From Oscillospiraceae bacterium (lineage in GTDB: Bacteria; Bacillota; Clostridia; Oscillospirales; Acutalibacteraceae): DNA of 18,089 bases. The DNA is taken from NCBI GenBank assembly GCA_902761265.1, contig CACWJV010000011.1, positions 1 to 18,089 on the forward strand, given 5' to 3'. The notes beneath the pieces were generated by a model, which saw only the letters and a program-made list of their open reading frames with translations, searched no databases and was not told the DNA's origin. Made by a program: the position numbers and the translations under genes. Shown one piece after another: positions 1 to 6,061 of this stretch (positions are counted from its first letter, which is position 1; every line of letters begins with the position of its first letter).

Positions 1-137
1 ATCTTTAAAAAGGTCGATTTGCCGGCGCCGTTGGCGCCGATCAAGCCGTAGCAGTTGCCCTTGGTAAAATTGATTGACACACTGCGAAACAGCTCTCTGC
101 CGCCATATTGCAATGTTACGTTGTTGGTGCTGATCAT
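1..137 (-). CDS. ABC-F family ATPase, N-terminal fragment (cut by window edge)
   Basis: The first 45 codons of a gene that runs off the left edge. The product starts MISTNNVTLQYGGRELF and continues to a Walker A loop, GANGAGKST, at about residues 34-42, close to the N terminus with no membrane segment before it. That spacing, and the phrase NCYGLIGANGAGKSTFLK, match ABC-F proteins of the YkpA/YbiT type as I recall them. These are soluble tandem-ATPase proteins that act on the ribosome rather than as transporters. The ATG at 135-137 is preceded by AGAGGA at good spacing. It lies 28 bp after the metallophosphoesterase stop on the same strand, so the two are probably cotranscribed. The second ATPase domain and the linker are outside the window, so the subfamily is tentative. 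Confidence 0.85.
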   Translation of the reverse strand, partial: MISTNNVTLQYGGRELFRSVSINFTKGNCYGLIGANGAGKSTFLK

Positions 138-165
138 ACTATCAAATCCTCTCTTAAAAAACCGC

Positions 166-1230
166 TCAGCCGCGGTAAAACGCAATGTCCGGTTTGTCTT
201 TTTTCAGTGTAATCCCGCAGCCGGTAAACGCCTTGCCGCCCTCCGGCTTTGCGCCGACCACCACCGGGCAGGCCTGTCCGAGCGTGTCAAACGCGCTGCC
301 GGGTTCGCTGACGAAACAACGGTGATAATGCCCCGCCAAAAACAATTCCGGCCGCACGTCGTTTTTCAGCAGCGCAGCCCACTGCCGGAACAGATCCTGC
401 TCAATATCGAACGGCGGTTCCGCGACGTTTGTCACCGGGTTGTGGGCAATCACAAGCTTATGGGTCACGCCGGGCGCGTTGTATTCGCTGTCCGCGTGGG
501 CAACCACCCGTTGCAAAAACGCCGTTTCTTCTCTGCGAAACGGCTCGCAGCAAATGGTGCCGCCGTATTCCGGGTGGTTGTCGGGCTTGTCTTCGCCGGT
601 GTCAAGCACAATGGCCCAAAGCCCGCCGGCGCGCAGGGTGTAATAGGTTTTGCCGTCTACCGTCGGAATATAGTCGCCGAACTGTTCGGCATATCGGCCG
701 CGCAAATCGTGGTTGCCGCGCACGCAAACAACCGGGATGCTGCCGTGCGTAATCGCCTGCGACAGGCGATAGATCGTGTCGATATCCGTCAGCCGGTCGG
801 CGGAGTTCACAATGTCGCCGTTGAGCACCAACAGGTCGATTTGTTTGCCGAACGCCGCAGCGGACCGGATCGCGTGGGTCGACCTGCCGTGGGCGTCCGC
901 AATGTGATAGACGTTGATGTTTTCCTGCGGCACGGGATGAAACAGATAATCCAAGCGTTCCTCGGGCGCAAAACGGCTGAAATAGGGTTTGCGCTCGATC
1001 AAAGGAGAAACGACCACCGTATACTTTTGTGCCTTGTCCAGCGCCGTTTGCGGCACCGTCACGCGGTGGATCCGTGTTCTTGTCCGAATCACACCGTTCG
1101 CATGGTCAAAAAACCGTTTCCCGTCGATTTCAACGGACACCGCGCAGTCGGCGCCGACGCGCAGAAAAATCTGATAATCGCGCCCGGCAACGAACACAGC
1201 CGGATCAAACAGCACCAGTCGTTTTGCCAC
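166..1230 (-). CDS. Calcineurin-like metallophosphoesterase, GTG start
   Basis: A 354-residue protein with a full set of binuclear-metal phosphoesterase motifs: D112-A-H114, GD at 138-139, GNHD at 172-175, H263 in IAHNP, and GHYH at 300-303. The first hundred residues lack these motifs and look like a beta-rich N-terminal domain, as in purple-acid-phosphatase-like enzymes (inference). No signal peptide or membrane segment is seen, so it is probably cytoplasmic. The substrate cannot be told from sequence. Start choice: ATGs exist at 1260 and 1296, but a promoter (1268-1296) places transcription near 1261, which makes them leaderless or untranscribed. AAGGAG at 1241-1246 precedes the GTG at 1228-1230 by 10 bases, so GTG is preferred. 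The gene is divergent from the ceramidase homologue and leads into the ABC-F gene. Confidence 0.88.
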   Translation of the reverse strand: MAKRLVLFDPAVFVAGRDYQIFLRVGADCAVSVEIDGKRFFDHANGVIRTRTRIHRVTVPQTALDKAQKYTVVVSPLIERKPYFSRFAPEERLDYLFHPVPQENINVYHIADAHGRSTHAIRSAAAFGKQIDLLVLNGDIVNSADRLTDIDTIYRLSQAITHGSIPVVCVRGNHDLRGRYAEQFGDYIPTVDGKTYYTLRAGGLWAIVLDTGEDKPDNHPEYGGTICCEPFRREETAFLQRVVAHADSEYNAPGVTHKLVIAHNPVTNVAEPPFDIEQDLFRQWAALLKNDVRPELFLAGHYHRCFVSEPGSAFDTLGQACPVVVGAKPEGGKAFTGCGITLKKDKPDIAFYRG

Positions 1231-1267
1231 AGCCGCCTCACTCCTTTTCGCCTGTTTCATGCAGCCT

Positions 1268-1296
1268 ATTGTAGCATACTTCCCGCCTTTTTGCAA
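1268..1296 (-). promoter_or_regulatory. Sigma-A-like promoter for the metallophosphoesterase gene
   Basis: On the minus strand, TTGCAA (1291-1296) is followed by a 17-bp spacer and TACAAT (1268-1273). Predicted transcription start is near 1261, giving a 5' leader of about 30 bases before the GTG at 1230. Both hexamers match the sigma-A consensus at four or five of six positions. Prediction from sequence only. Confidence 0.65.
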
Positions 1297-1324
1297 TCCT
1301 GTACAAACAATTCAAAAATGGTGC

Positions 1325-1353
1325 TTGATTTTTCGAAAAAAGAATAGTATAGT
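1325..1353 (+). promoter_or_regulatory. Sigma-A-like promoter for the ceramidase-like gene
   Basis: TTGATT (1325-1330), a 17-bp spacer and TATAGT (1348-1353). Predicted start near 1360, leaving a short leader that carries GGAGGA at 1373-1378 just before the ATG at 1382. The -35 box is 28 bp from the -35 box of the opposing promoter, so the two polymerases would bind back to back. Confidence 0.65.
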
Positions 1354-1381
1354 AAACACACAGAACAAAGTTGGAGGAATT

Positions 1382-3007
1382 ATGATGAAACTGTGTCGTA
1401 AGCTTGTCGCTTTTGTGTTGTCTCTGGCTATCGTTTTCACACTGCCGCTGTCGGCCGGCGCGCTGGACAAGGACGAGGTCGGCGCATTTTTCCACAAGGG
1501 CTTTTACAACACCGCCGAAACGCTGGTGGAAGGTCTGCTGCGCGGCATCGCGTCGCTGATTCCGGCACCGCGCAGTTGGAAATCGCCGGACGACGCTGCA
1601 CGCTCAAAGCACATGCGCGGGACCGAGCCGTGGCTGCAAACGCCGGCAGAAAACGCGGGTTTTTCCCTCGGCTATAACGAAAGCAGTCTGCTCGACACGC
1701 TGCCGGTTAGCGTGCACAGTCTGTTTGTCGGCGGCAGCATCGCGTTTTCCGACAAACTGGCAACGGCGCTGCTCGACGATCTGCGCGTGCGCACCGCGGC
1801 CCTTTCCGACGGCAGCGGCCGCGGCACGGGCATATTGCTGGAATTGGACGCCTACGGACTGTCGCTGCCCGACGTGCGCGAGATCCGGCAAAGGCTGGCG
1901 GACTTTTGTAAATTGCAAAACATCCATTCGATCACAGTGGCGGTTTTGCATCAGCACAGCGCGGTCGACACATTCGGCATGAACGGCAACATCTTCCGCA
2001 TGGCGCTGCTCAATCCGCTGCTCACGAGCCTGTCGCTGCCCACGACCAACGGCAAAAACGACGCGTATATGGAACATCTGTATGAGACCTGTGCCCTGTC
2101 GATCAAATCCGCTGTGGCGGATTTGAAGCCCGGCAAGCTATTTTACGGCACCGCCGATCAGACGCCGTTTTTGGTTGACAAGCGCGCACCGTTTGTCAGC
2201 GACCCGCATTTCAATCGCTTCCGCTTTGCACCGACAGACGGCAGCCGCGAAACCTGGCTGGTGTCCACGGAGATCCACTGCGTCGGCAACGGCGCCGGCG
2301 GCACGGTCATCACCAGCGACTATCCCTACTATGCCGAGCGTACCATCCGGCAGCAGGCGGAGGCCAACGTGCTGTTTTATATGGGCGCGCAGCAAAGCAC
2401 CTCGGGCAACTACGACGAAGGTCTGATTCCGGCGCTGCGCGACACGCCGGAGCGCACCGACGCGATCCCGCATTTCGGCGACGCCATCGGACAGGCGCTT
2501 TGCGCAATCCGGGACGAAACCGAGGTCGCACCGCTGTTTAATGTGCGGTTCCAATCCATCATTCTGCCGATCAGCAACCCTGTGCTGCTGCTGGCCGGCA
2601 AGGCCGGCATGATCGGCGCCGACGTTGTGAAACTCGACAGCGGCTACGGGATCGTGACCGAGATCGGCTACGCGGAGCTGGGCACCGATTTCGCCTTTGC
2701 GATCGTGCCGGGTGAACTCGCACCGGAGCTCGCCTACGGCGGCTGTCTGCAGGGCAGCGCGTCGTGGTCGGGCAAAAACTGGACCTATCCCTCGCTGCAG
2801 GAGATGGTCCGCGCCGCCGGCAGCAGCAGGAAACTGTTTGCGCTGGATCTCGCCAACGACCAGATCGGCTATATCGTGCCGGACAACAACTATATGCCGA
2901 TGATTGCGCCGGAGAGCAACTCGATCGAGTTTGTCTCGCTCGGCAAGCAAACCGCCAGTCTGTTGATGGAGGGCTATCAGGCGTTGATCGGGCGCGGCGT
3001 TTCCTGA
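1382..3007 (+). CDS. Secreted neutral ceramidase-like hydrolase
   Basis: A 541-residue exported protein. Residues 1-27 form a signal peptide (basic start, hydrophobic core, probable cleavage after A-G-A at 27). The rest resembles the N-terminal catalytic domain of neutral/alkaline non-lysosomal ceramidases, zinc enzymes that hydrolyse the amide bond of ceramide. Candidate zinc ligands appear in family order: H190 and/or H192 in LHQHSAVD, H299 in STEIHCVGNG, E445 in IVPGELAPE, and Y497 in NDQIGYIVP. The segments SDYPYY and QQSTSGNY match conserved stretches between them. The protein is shorter than the full bacterial enzymes I know of, and I see no clear C-terminal immunoglobulin-like domain. 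The real substrate may be another amide or acyl lipid. The start is set by GGAGGA at 1373-1378; a second ATG follows at 1385. Confidence 0.8.
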   Translation: MMKLCRKLVAFVLSLAIVFTLPLSAGALDKDEVGAFFHKGFYNTAETLVEGLLRGIASLIPAPRSWKSPDDAARSKHMRGTEPWLQTPAENAGFSLGYNESSLLDTLPVSVHSLFVGGSIAFSDKLATALLDDLRVRTAALSDGSGRGTGILLELDAYGLSLPDVREIRQRLADFCKLQNIHSITVAVLHQHSAVDTFGMNGNIFRMALLNPLLTSLSLPTTNGKNDAYMEHLYETCALSIKSAVADLKPGKLFYGTADQTPFLVDKRAPFVSDPHFNRFRFAPTDGSRETWLVSTEIHCVGNGAGGTVITSDYPYYAERTIRQQAEANVLFYMGAQQSTSGNYDEGLIPALRDTPERTDAIPHFGDAIGQALCAIRDETEVAPLFNVRFQSIILPISNPVLLLAGKAGMIGADVVKLDSGYGIVTEIGYAELGTDFAFAIVPGELAPELAYGGCLQGSASWSGKNWTYPSLQEMVRAAGSSRKLFALDLANDQIGYIVPDNNYMPMIAPESNSIEFVSLGKQTASLLMEGYQALIGRGVS

Positions 3008-3045
3008 GCAATTCTTTCGATTTTCTGACATTCTGCAAAAAGGAC

Positions 3046-3074
3046 TTGCCTTCCTTTCTCTGCTGCGGTATACT
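3046..3074 (+). promoter_or_regulatory. Sigma-A-like promoter for the lipoprotein gene
   Basis: TTGCCT (3046-3051), a 17-bp spacer and TATACT (3069-3074). Predicted start near 3081, so the leader would be only about 17 bases and consist almost entirely of the ribosome binding site. The promoter overlaps the left arm and loop of the inverted repeat at 3049-3089. Confidence 0.6.
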
Positions 3075-3097
3075 GCAGAGGAAGGAAGGTGTTTTTT
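3049..3097 (+). terminator. Hairpin plus T tract; probable terminator of the ceramidase-like gene
   Basis: The arms 3049-3063 and 3075-3089 pair over 15 bp with one G-U wobble (3057/3081) and an 11-base loop. The right arm is followed by TG and six T (3092-3097). In a transcript reading from the ceramidase-like gene this should end transcription. The right arm contains AAGGAAGG, the ribosome binding site of the next gene, whose ATG follows the T tract directly. The two bases between stem and T tract are slightly unusual. Confidence 0.6.
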
Positions 3098-3511
3098 ATG
3101 ATGAAAAAACGAATCTGCGCGCTCGCGCTTTTGCTGGCTTTGGTTCTGACCTTTGCCGCCTGCGGAAAGAAGACGAACGGCGGCTACACGGTGGTCGTAC
3201 CGTCCGACGCCCACTACAGCGAACAGGACATCCGCGCGGCGATGCGCGTGGCGGTGCGGCATTTTGAACAGGAATTTGACGGCTGCAAGCTGCTGTCGAT
3301 CTGTTATGACGAAGCCAAGGTGAAGGACGCCGAGCCGGAGTGGGCGGCGCAGTATGACGCGGACGAGGCGATCGTTTTGCTTTCGTCGTTCCATGTGGAC
3401 GGCAGCGGCGGCGACGGGAGTCTCAACGCCAACAGCGATTACACCGATTGGCAGTGGATTCTCGTTCGTTCGAACGGCGGCGCTTGGCAGCTGAAAACCT
3501 GGGGGTATTGA
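3098..3511 (+). CDS. Small lipoprotein of unknown function
   Basis: A 137-residue protein. Residues 1-21 form a lipoprotein signal sequence (KKR, then a leucine-rich core) ending in FAAC, so C22 should be lipidated and anchored on the outer face of the membrane. The mature part starts with Lys/Asn/Gly-rich linker residues. A compact domain follows: YSEQDIRAAMRVAVRHF looks like a helix, and the C-terminal half ends in WQWILVRSNGGAWQLKTWGY. That end matches small clostridial proteins I recall as DUF4829; I could not check this. Function is unknown. GGAAGG at 3084-3089 lies 8 bases before the ATG at 3098; a second ATG at 3101 is possible. The next gene starts 2 bases after the stop, so the two are probably translated together. 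Confidence 0.8.
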   Translation: MMKKRICALALLLALVLTFAACGKKTNGGYTVVVPSDAHYSEQDIRAAMRVAVRHFEQEFDGCKLLSICYDEAKVKDAEPEWAAQYDADEAIVLLSSFHVDGSGGDGSLNANSDYTDWQWILVRSNGGAWQLKTWGY

Positions 3512-3513
3512 GC

Positions 3514-4242
3514 ATGAAAAAGCTCTTTCTCATTTGCGGCGGCCTGCTGCTCGCGAACGGCGTGCTTGTCACGCTGATTTCCAACCTCAACCTCGGCACG
3601 CTTTTGGTGTTCGGCGTCGGCGCCGTTTTGCTGCTCGTCGGTCTGCTTTATCAAAAGCTGTGGAAATGGCTGCGCGTTGTGATTCTTTGCGGCTGTGCGG
3701 TGCTCGTGCTGCTGACCGGGGCGCTGAGTGTCTATGGTCGGCTGGATAACCCGACCGGCAGCGAGGACGCATTGATCGTGCTCGGCTGCGGCGTACGGGG
3801 CGACCGCGTTTCCGTGGGCCTTGCGCGACGGTTGGACAAAGCCGCCGCCTATGCCGAAAGCCACCCGGACGTGTTGATCGTCGTTTCCGGCGGGCAGGGA
3901 CTGCAGGAGACGGTGACCGAAGCACACGCGATGGAACAGTATCTGATCGGGTGCGGCGTCGCGCAAGACCGCATCATCAAGGAGGAACAGGCGACCTCCA
4001 CACTCGAAAACCTGCGGTTTGCCGACGCAATGCTGCGCGAGCGGTTTCCAAGCGGCTACAGCGCGGCGCTGGTCACGAGCCGGTTCCACGTCTTCCGTGC
4101 GGTGCATATTGCAAAAACGCTCGGGGTTTCCTTTACCCACCTCGGGGCCGGGAGCATCTGGTACACGGTGCCGATGAACAATCTGCGCGAGTTGTGCGCC
4201 ATTGCCAACGAGCTGCGCCGCGGCACGATGAAGCTGTGGTGA
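3514..4242 (+). CDS. DUF218 (YdcF/SanA/ElyC-like) membrane protein
   Basis: A 242-residue protein with three predicted membrane helices at about 4-22, 29-46 and 53-75, then a soluble DUF218 domain. Visible family motifs are ALIVLGCGV (86-94), VVSGGQG (123-129), E136 in TEAHAM, ATSTLENL (160-167) and LVTSRFHVFRA (186-196). Relatives such as E. coli SanA and ElyC affect envelope integrity and lipid-carrier metabolism, but the reaction of this family is not firmly known. A role in the envelope is inference, supported by its position after a lipoprotein and a secreted hydrolase. The ATG is 2 bases after the lipoprotein stop; a G-rich stretch at 3501-3505 may act as ribosome binding site. No strong terminator follows directly. 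Confidence 0.85.
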   Translation: MKKLFLICGGLLLANGVLVTLISNLNLGTLLVFGVGAVLLLVGLLYQKLWKWLRVVILCGCAVLVLLTGALSVYGRLDNPTGSEDALIVLGCGVRGDRVSVGLARRLDKAAAYAESHPDVLIVVSGGQGLQETVTEAHAMEQYLIGCGVAQDRIIKEEQATSTLENLRFADAMLRERFPSGYSAALVTSRFHVFRAVHIAKTLGVSFTHLGAGSIWYTVPMNNLRELCAIANELRRGTMKLW

Positions 4243-4270
4243 CACGGCGCGCATCGGATCATTCCAATTT

Positions 4271-4299
4271 GCGGGCGGCCGATGGCCGCCCCTACGGTT
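4271..4299. repeat. GC-rich palindromic repeat (GGGCGGCC-GAT-GGCCGCCC)
   Basis: Perfect 8-bp arms at 4273-4280 and 4284-4291 around a 3-base loop, followed by CTACGG. I recall very similar elements of the form GTAGGGGCGGCC...GGCCGCCC scattered between genes in many clostridial genomes, so this is probably one copy of a dispersed intergenic repeat. No T tract follows, so it is not an intrinsic terminator by the usual criteria. Confidence 0.6.
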
Positions 4300-4309
4300 A
4301 AGTCAAAGT

Positions 4310-4340
4310 GTGCACTTGTGTAGTAAATGCACCTTTTTTT
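4310..4340 (+). terminator. Weak candidate terminator after the DUF218 gene
   Basis: GTGCA (4310-4314) can pair with TGCAC (4328-4332), with a C base between the stem and seven T at 4334-4340. The stem is only 5 bp and the loop is 13 bases, so this is a poor terminator on its own. It is listed because no better structure lies between the DUF218 stop and the shared terminator at 4627-4661. Confidence 0.25.
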
Positions 4341-4419
4341 CAGTTTGTTACACGTTTTTACAAAAAGTTATTTCCGACTTGAAAAAAGGTACATTAAGTA
4401 CATTTTTTACTAAAAAATG
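4326..4419. repeat. Nested AT-rich inverted repeats
   Basis: AATGCACCTTTTTTTC (4326-4341) is inverted as GAAAAAAGGTACATT (4381-4395), with one mismatch and one extra T, around a 39-base centre. Directly after it CATTTTTT (4401-4408) and AAAAAATG (4412-4419) form a perfect 8-bp palindrome with loop ACT. The function is unknown. Confidence 0.6.
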
Positions 4420-4452
4420 CCGATAAAGCCCACCACGTCTGGGTTTTTGCAG

Positions 4453-4493
4453 TGCACTTTTCCATGCACTTTTCGTGCAGTTGTGCACTTTTC
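4453..4493. repeat. Direct repeats of TGCACTTTTC
   Basis: Three exact copies of TGCACTTTTC at 4453-4462, 4465-4474 and 4484-4493, with a degenerate TGCAG word at 4476. Related words occur upstream: TGCACTTGTG at 4311 and TGCACCTTTT at 4328. Confidence 0.7.
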
Positions 4494-4579
4494 ACCCGCT
4501 GTCTGCTACCAACTGTCACCTGCTGACGGATCGCGGACATACACGTTGGGCGCTGACCAACACAACCGGCGCGTCCCTC

Positions 4580-4621
4580 GGCCCTTGCCCCTTGGCCCTT
4601 GCCCCTTGGCCCTCGGCCCTG
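4580..4621. repeat. Heptamer tandem array, GGCCCTT/GCCCCTT
   Basis: Six head-to-tail 7-bp units: GGCCCTT, GCCCCTT, GGCCCTT, GCCCCTT, GGCCCTC, GGCCCTG. The first four form two perfect 14-bp repeats. A partial CCCTC unit precedes them at 4575-4579. Such an array is prone to copy-number change by slippage. Confidence 0.8.
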
Positions 4622-4626
4622 CAATC

Positions 4627-4661
4627 AAAAAAGCCCACTGCCGAAGCAGTGGGACTTTTTT
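4627..4661. terminator. Bidirectional intrinsic terminator at the end of the ribosomal operon
   Basis: Arms 4634-4641 and 4646-4653 form a perfect 8-bp CCCACTGC/GCAGTGGG stem. On the minus strand the loop is TTCG closed by C-G, a very stable tetraloop, and six T follow (4632-4627), 24 bases after the rplQ stop. On the plus strand the same stem is followed by AC and six T (4656-4661). It can therefore end both rplQ transcription and any read-through from the left-hand genes. Confidence 0.93.
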
Positions 4662-4677
4662 GTTTGCTATGGTACTA

Positions 4678-5019
4678 TCACACAAGCTCGATGATGCACA
4701 TCTCCGCTGCGTCGCCGCGGCGCGGGCCTGTTTTGATAATACGGCAATAACCGCCGTTTACATCCTTGTATTTCGGGCTGATTTCGTCAAACAGCTTTTT
4801 CACAACATCCTCTTTGGTGATGTATGCGAGCGCCTGACGCTTGTTGTGCAGCGTATCTTCCTTGCCGAGGGTGATCATTTTCTCGGCCATGGAACGTACT
4901 TCCTTTGCCCGTGTAACGGTGGTTTCAATGCTGCCTTTCTCCAAGAGATAAGTTACCATGCCTCTGAGCATCGCCTTGCGGTGATCGCTGGCTCTGCCGA
5001 GCTTTCTGGTACCTGCCAT
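4678..5019 (-). CDS. rplQ: Ribosomal protein bL17
   Basis: A 113-residue protein starting MAGTRKLGRASDHRKAMLR, the bL17 N-terminal signature. It includes the TTVTRAKEVRSMAEKMITLGK helix region and ends in GDAAEMCIIELV. It is close to the short Gram-positive form and lacks the longer tail of the E. coli protein. bL17 sits at the base of the large subunit near the exit of the peptide tunnel. It is the last gene of the operon, 31 bases after rpoA. AGGAGTGA precedes the ATG. In many Firmicutes ecfA/ecfT genes follow rplQ; here a terminator follows at once. Confidence 0.98.
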   Translation of the reverse strand: MAGTRKLGRASDHRKAMLRGMVTYLLEKGSIETTVTRAKEVRSMAEKMITLGKEDTLHNKRQALAYITKEDVVKKLFDEISPKYKDVNGGYCRIIKTGPRRGDAAEMCIIELV

Positions 5020-5050
5020 TTGAAATCACTCCTTTGTTGAATATCAGAAA

Positions 5051-6001
5051 TTATTCGTCCTCAGCTCTGAGGTCCAGACCAAACGAGTGGAGCTTGTTGA
5101 TCACTTCACCCAACGACTTTTTACCAAGGTTGCGCACCTTCATCATATCGTCTTCGGTCTTGGTCGTCAAATCTTCCACCGTGTTGATGCCTGCGCGCTT
5201 CAAGCAGTTGAACGAGCGCACGGACAAGTCAAGTTCCTCAATGGTCATCTCAAGGACTTTTTCTTTTGCGTCCTCGCCTTTATCTACCATGATTTCCGTA
5301 TCGTATGCCTCTCCCGACAAATCGCCGAACAGAGCGAGATGTTCGTTGAGAAACTTGGCTCCGAGCGAAACGGCTTCGGTTGCCTTGATCGTCTTGTTTG
5401 TCCAGACCTCCAGCGTCAGCTTGTCAAGGTCTGTGACCTGTCCAACACGGGTGTTTTCAACCGTATAATTGACCTTCAGAACCGGTGTATAGATCGAGTC
5501 GATCGCAATCACACCGATTGCCGGCTGCATGAGCTTTTTGTTCTGCTCTGCCGAAACATATCCACGACCCTTGTTGCAGGTGATCTCCATGTTGACATGG
5601 GCGTCCTTGTCAAGGGTGCAAATGTGGCTTTCAGGATTGAGAATTTCAACTTCCGAATCACACTTGATGTCGCCGGCCAAAACTTCTCCTTCGCCGTTGG
5701 CATCGATGTAGATCGTTTTCTCGCCTTCGCCGTGAATCTTCAAAATCACCTTTTTCAGATTCAGCACGATCTCGGTCACGTCTTCTTTGACGCCGGGGAT
5801 CGTAGAAAATTCATGCAGCACGCCGTCGATCTTGACGCTCGTGATCGCATAACCGGGGAGCGAGGACAGAAGGATTCTTCTCAAGCTGTTGCCAAGTGTA
5901 ATGCCGTAGCCGCATTCCAGCGGTTCCACCACGATTTTGCCGTAGGTACCGTCGGGCGCGATCTCTGCAGTTTCGATTCTGGGCTTTTCAATTCCTATCA
6001 T
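5051..6001 (-). CDS. rpoA: RNA polymerase alpha subunit
   Basis: A 316-residue protein with the full alpha architecture. The N-terminal domain (about 1-231) carries LGNSLRRILLSSLPG (36-50), used for dimerisation and assembly of beta and beta'. A charged linker (about 232-249) follows. The C-terminal domain (about 250-316) has VRSFNCLK with R262 and N265 at the places of E. coli R265 and N268, and NLGKKS (291-296), the surface that contacts UP-element DNA and activators. Both binding functions therefore appear intact. The gene lies 60 bases after rpsD, the widest gap between genes in the operon, with AGGAGG before the ATG. No promoter or stem-loop is obvious in that gap. Confidence 0.99.
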   Translation of the reverse strand: MIGIEKPRIETAEIAPDGTYGKIVVEPLECGYGITLGNSLRRILLSSLPGYAITSVKIDGVLHEFSTIPGVKEDVTEIVLNLKKVILKIHGEGEKTIYIDANGEGEVLAGDIKCDSEVEILNPESHICTLDKDAHVNMEITCNKGRGYVSAEQNKKLMQPAIGVIAIDSIYTPVLKVNYTVENTRVGQVTDLDKLTLEVWTNKTIKATEAVSLGAKFLNEHLALFGDLSGEAYDTEIMVDKGEDAKEKVLEMTIEELDLSVRSFNCLKRAGINTVEDLTTKTEDDMMKVRNLGKKSLGEVINKLHSFGLDLRAEDE

Positions 6002-6061
6002 ACGAAACCCTCCTTATTCTATTGTGGTTTTCGTTGCGGATGGTCGTCGTTGCACGATGGA

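Larger units (their letters stand above)
4243..4626. other. Non-coding, repeat-rich convergent intergenic strip
   Basis: No credible gene is seen here. From left to right the strip holds a GC-rich palindrome (4273-4291), an AT-rich stretch with nested inverted repeats (4326-4419), several TGCACTTTT-like words (4311-4493), an undistinguished stretch (about 4494-4574) and a heptamer tandem array (4580-4621). Open frames on either strand have low-complexity or cysteine-rich products and no ribosome binding sites. It lies between a plus-strand group and the end of the minus-strand ribosomal operon. Confidence 0.8.

Noticed and set aside
55..1347. 430-codon plus-strand open frame opposite the metallophosphoesterase
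   Set aside because: The minus frame has all phosphoesterase motifs; the plus frame runs through the divergent promoters and has no family match.
2138..3394. 418-codon minus-strand open frame opposite the ceramidase-like and lipoprotein genes
   Set aside because: It crosses a terminator hairpin and two genes on the other strand, with a low-complexity Arg/Gln-rich product.
4431..4447. CCCA...TGGG followed by five T, a possible small terminator
   Set aside because: A 4-bp stem with a 7-base loop is too weak to call.
4453..4493. CRISPR array
   Set aside because: The repeats are 10 bp with 2- to 9-base gaps; there are no spacers of CRISPR length and no cas genes.
4394..4624. 76-codon minus-strand open frame in the intergenic strip
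   Set aside because: Its sequence is the translation of the heptamer array and the TGCACTTTTC repeats, with no convincing start signal.
4417..5040. 207-codon plus-strand open frame running from the strip into rplQ
   Set aside because: It passes through the bidirectional terminator and is antisense to rplQ in its second half.
6002..6061. Possible promoter or S4-binding leader in the 60-base rpsD-rpoA gap
   Set aside because: There is no paired -35/-10 with acceptable spacing and no stable stem; only the AGGAGG site is clear.
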